The notes under the pieces are model-generated. The model ran no database searches and was not told where the DNA came from. It saw only the letters and a list, made by a program, of their open reading frames with translations. The position numbers and the translations under genes were made by a program. This document shows, one piece after another, positions 62,760 to 64,000 of a stretch of 64,000 nt of DNA (its first letter is position 1; each line of letters opens with the position of its first letter). The DNA lies in the NCBI GenBank assembly GCA_035630615.1, contig DASQKI010000012.1:56713-120712 (forward strand), read 5' to 3'. The DNA is from DATFRX01 sp035630615 (GTDB lineage Bacteria > Actinomycetota > Actinomycetes > Propionibacteriales > Nocardioidaceae).

Positions 62760-63500
62760 TCACAAGCGCACGGTCGCCACGAGGTCGAGACAGCCGTCGA
62801 GGTCGTCGGAGCTGAGCACGAAGTCGTCGACGCCGACGGCGCCGACCTGCGCCACGAGCGCGCTAGGCCAGGCGTCCGGCGCGGCCGCGAGGTGGGCGTC
62901 GACGATCGAGCCGTGTCGGAGCTCCCAAGCGTCGAGGCGCGGGCCGTGGCGCACCCCACGCAGTGACTCCAGTCGACCGTGTCGCCGCACGAGGCCGACG
63001 AGCTCGTCCGGCGACAGCTCCCTGGCGTGAAACAGGTTGCCCGGCGGAAACGTCAACCGATTTGGCGTCGACAGGATCAGCCGGCCGTGCGGCCGCAGCA
63101 CTCGGCGACACTCGTCGACGAACGCTGCCTGATCCCATAGGTGCTCGATCGTCTGGAGGCTCACGACCGCGTCGTACGTGTCGTCGCCGAACGGCAGAGC
63201 GACGAGGTTGCCGCCGACGACGACGAGATCGGGGTAGCTCAGCCGGGCATGAACCGTCGCGGCGGCGTCGTAGTCGAACGCCACGACGCGCTCGGCACCA
63301 CCGGCGGCGAGCATCGCGGCGCCGTATCCCTCGCCACATCCGGCCTCGAGGACACGGGCGCCGGCCAGGCCGTCGAGGATCGCCGCGTAGACCGCTTGGT
63401 GGCGTCGAAACCAGTAGTTCTCGTGCCAGATCCCCGGCACCGTGCGCTCGCCGGTGATCGGCAGACTGTTGCTTTGACCTGCGGAGTTGTGGTCGATCAC
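62760..63500 (-). CDS. SAM-dependent methyltransferase, Rv3030-like
   Basis: 246 aa. After LPITGERTVPGIWHENYWFRRHQAVY, a conserved lead in remembered Rv3030 homologues, come the SAM loop VLEAGCGEGYGAAML (about 50-64), the acidic AFDYDAAA and VVSLQTIEHLWDQ. Rv3030 is a proposed methyltransferase of methylglucose lipopolysaccharide synthesis, which fits the GT4 gene nearby. GTG 63500 is used; no clear ribosome site is present. It converges with the membrane protein (4 bp between stops). Confidence 0.85.
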   Translation of the reverse strand: MIDHNSAGQSNSLPITGERTVPGIWHENYWFRRHQAVYAAILDGLAGARVLEAGCGEGYGAAMLAAGGAERVVAFDYDAAATVHARLSYPDLVVVGGNLVALPFGDDTYDAVVSLQTIEHLWDQAAFVDECRRVLRPHGRLILSTPNRLTFPPGNLFHARELSPDELVGLVRRHGRLESLRGVRHGPRLDAWELRHGSIVDAHLAAAPDAWPSALVAQVGAVGVDDFVLSSDDLDGCLDLVATVRL

Positions 63501-63527
63501 CCGTCGCCTCGCGGCTATCTGTGTTAT

Positions 63528-63545
63528 GCACAGCGCTCGCTGTGC
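63528..63545. promoter_or_regulatory. Palindromic operator between methyltransferase and integrase
   Basis: GCACAGCG-CT-CGCTGTGC is a perfect 18-bp palindrome, extended by outer GTTAT and ATAAC half sites. It adjoins the integrase -10 at 63549, so a bound protein would block integrase transcription. It could also be part of a recombination site. Confidence 0.5.
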
Positions 63546-63548
63546 TGA

Positions 63549-63554
63549 TAACTT
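63549..63554 (+). promoter_or_regulatory. -10 box of a leaderless integrase promoter
   Basis: TAACTT followed by exactly 6 nt and ATG 63561, with no ribosome site. Confidence 0.45.
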
Positions 63555-63560
63555 AGCACC

Positions 63561-64000
63561 ATGTCGAGGCCTTCTGATGTCGCTGCGGAGTGGGACGACT
63601 GGATCTCTGACTGGCTTCTATCCCTGTCTGGAGACGACGCGGCGTCCTCGACACGCAGCACGTACGAGCGCGGTGTTCGTCAGCTCGTGAAGTTCCTCAC
63701 CGAGACGAACGGGATGAGGGCTCCCGGAGAGGTCCGACGGCGCGATGTCGAAGGCTTCATGGCGCATCTAGTTGCCACCGGCAAAGCCGAGTCCACCCGA
63801 CGGGTACGGCTGATGTCACTGCGATCGTTCTTCGGCTGGCTGATCGACGAGCCCTGGACTCCGCTCGAGGTTAACCCGGCGGCTGGCATCAAGGCTCCAA
63901 TGCCCGAGCTGCCACGGGTCGAGGTGGTTCCCGACGCCGATCTCAGCGCTGTACTCAGTACCTGCGCGGCCGGTACAAAGGCGTCGTTCGTCGACCTTCG
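63561..64000 (+). CDS. Tyrosine recombinase/integrase, N-terminal part (cut by window edge)
   Basis: 146 codons are visible from ATG 63561. They hold the SAM-like DNA-binding core of phage-type integrases: STRSTYERGVRQLVKFLTE, then STRRVRLMSLRSFFGWLIDE and NPAAGIKAPMPE, followed by the start of the catalytic domain (VVPDADLSAVLSTC). The catalytic R-H-R-Y residues lie beyond base 64000. It could be a XerC/D-like housekeeping enzyme or, more likely given the different style of gene and operator, the first gene of an integrated element. Confidence 0.85.
   Translation, partial: MSRPSDVAAEWDDWISDWLLSLSGDDAASSTRSTYERGVRQLVKFLTETNGMRAPGEVRRRDVEGFMAHLVATGKAESTRRVRLMSLRSFFGWLIDEPWTPLEVNPAAGIKAPMPELPRVEVVPDADLSAVLSTCAAGTKASFVDL

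Noticed and set aside
1..64000. tRNA, rRNA, riboswitch or CRISPR loci
   Set aside because: No cloverleaf with a conserved T-loop, rRNA core, known aptamer core or regular repeat-spacer array was seen in any intergenic gap.

Overview
The window is high-GC actinobacterial DNA, densely packed with genes. Many starts are GTG, genes often overlap by 4 bp (GTGA/ATGA), and the content is typical of Actinomycetes: NucS mismatch endonuclease, GlgE-pathway glucan enzymes, crotonyl-CoA carboxylase/reductase and an IdeR-type iron box. From memory of well-studied relatives, the order nucS / methylmalonyl-CoA epimerase / thiolase / thioredoxin-like protein / glgB / glgE / glgP parallels Mycobacterium tuberculosis Rv1321-Rv1328. 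The coiled-coil protein / epimerase / thiolase / MeaB order parallels Streptomyces coelicolor SCO5396-SCO5400. I cannot name the genus.

Layout. 1-5.9 kb: end of a 3-hydroxyacyl-CoA dehydrogenase, a STAS protein, ethylmalonyl-CoA mutase, a Pro/Gly-rich membrane protein, a Cys-rich miniprotein and a ferritin that diverge around an iron box, a D-amino-acid-oxidase-like flavoprotein and two small ORFs. 6-9.1 kb: a large secreted, membrane-anchored unknown coupled to a second Pro-rich membrane protein. 9.1-19.5 kb: nucS, a thioesterase, a tandem-duplicated 3-hydroxybutyryl-CoA dehydrogenase, a hydrolase, an AI-2E-type transporter, a coiled-coil protein, Ccr, epimerase, thiolase and MeaB. 19.6-28.8 kb: two small membrane proteins, a four-gene ABC system (two ATPases, two giant FtsX-like permeases) and a MarR regulator. 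29-34.8 kb: isobutyryl-CoA-mutase-type large subunit, CnoX-like protein, membrane protein, lipoprotein, LysE-type exporter and a GNAT-Nudix fusion. 34.8-42.8 kb: glgB, maltokinase, treS and glgE. 42.8-50.5 kb: an FAD oxidoreductase, a sugar ABC importer without its own ATPase, and a complete nitrate/sulfonate/taurine-type importer. 50.6-58.8 kb: glgP, a three-gene helical-protein operon reminiscent of type VII secretion substrates, glgX, enoyl-CoA hydratase and a methyltransferase. 58.8-64 kb: direct repeats around a broken DUF559-type gene, a hexapeptide acyltransferase, a frameshifted GT4 glycosyltransferase, a membrane protein, a methyltransferase and the start of a tyrosine recombinase at the right edge.

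How the genes work together. Thiolase, 3-hydroxybutyryl-CoA dehydrogenase, enoyl-CoA hydratase, Ccr, epimerase and Ecm supply much of the ethylmalonyl-CoA pathway for C2 assimilation, and MeaB would protect the B12 mutases. Methylsuccinyl-CoA dehydrogenase, mesaconyl-CoA hydratase and methylmalyl-CoA lyase are not in this window. TreS, maltokinase, GlgE and GlgB make alpha-glucan from trehalose, GlgP and GlgX degrade it, and the sugar importer may bring in a related disaccharide. The GT4 and the 62.8 kb methyltransferase resemble the mycobacterial methylglucose lipopolysaccharide genes Rv3032 and Rv3030.

Expression. At least ten genes have a TANNNT box ending 6-8 nt before a start codon with no Shine-Dalgarno, which suggests leaderless mRNAs; genes inside operons use strong Shine-Dalgarno sites. 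No tRNA, rRNA, CRISPR array or intact insertion sequence was found. Apart from the repeat/pseudogene stretch at 58838-60107, no gap exceeds 300 bases.
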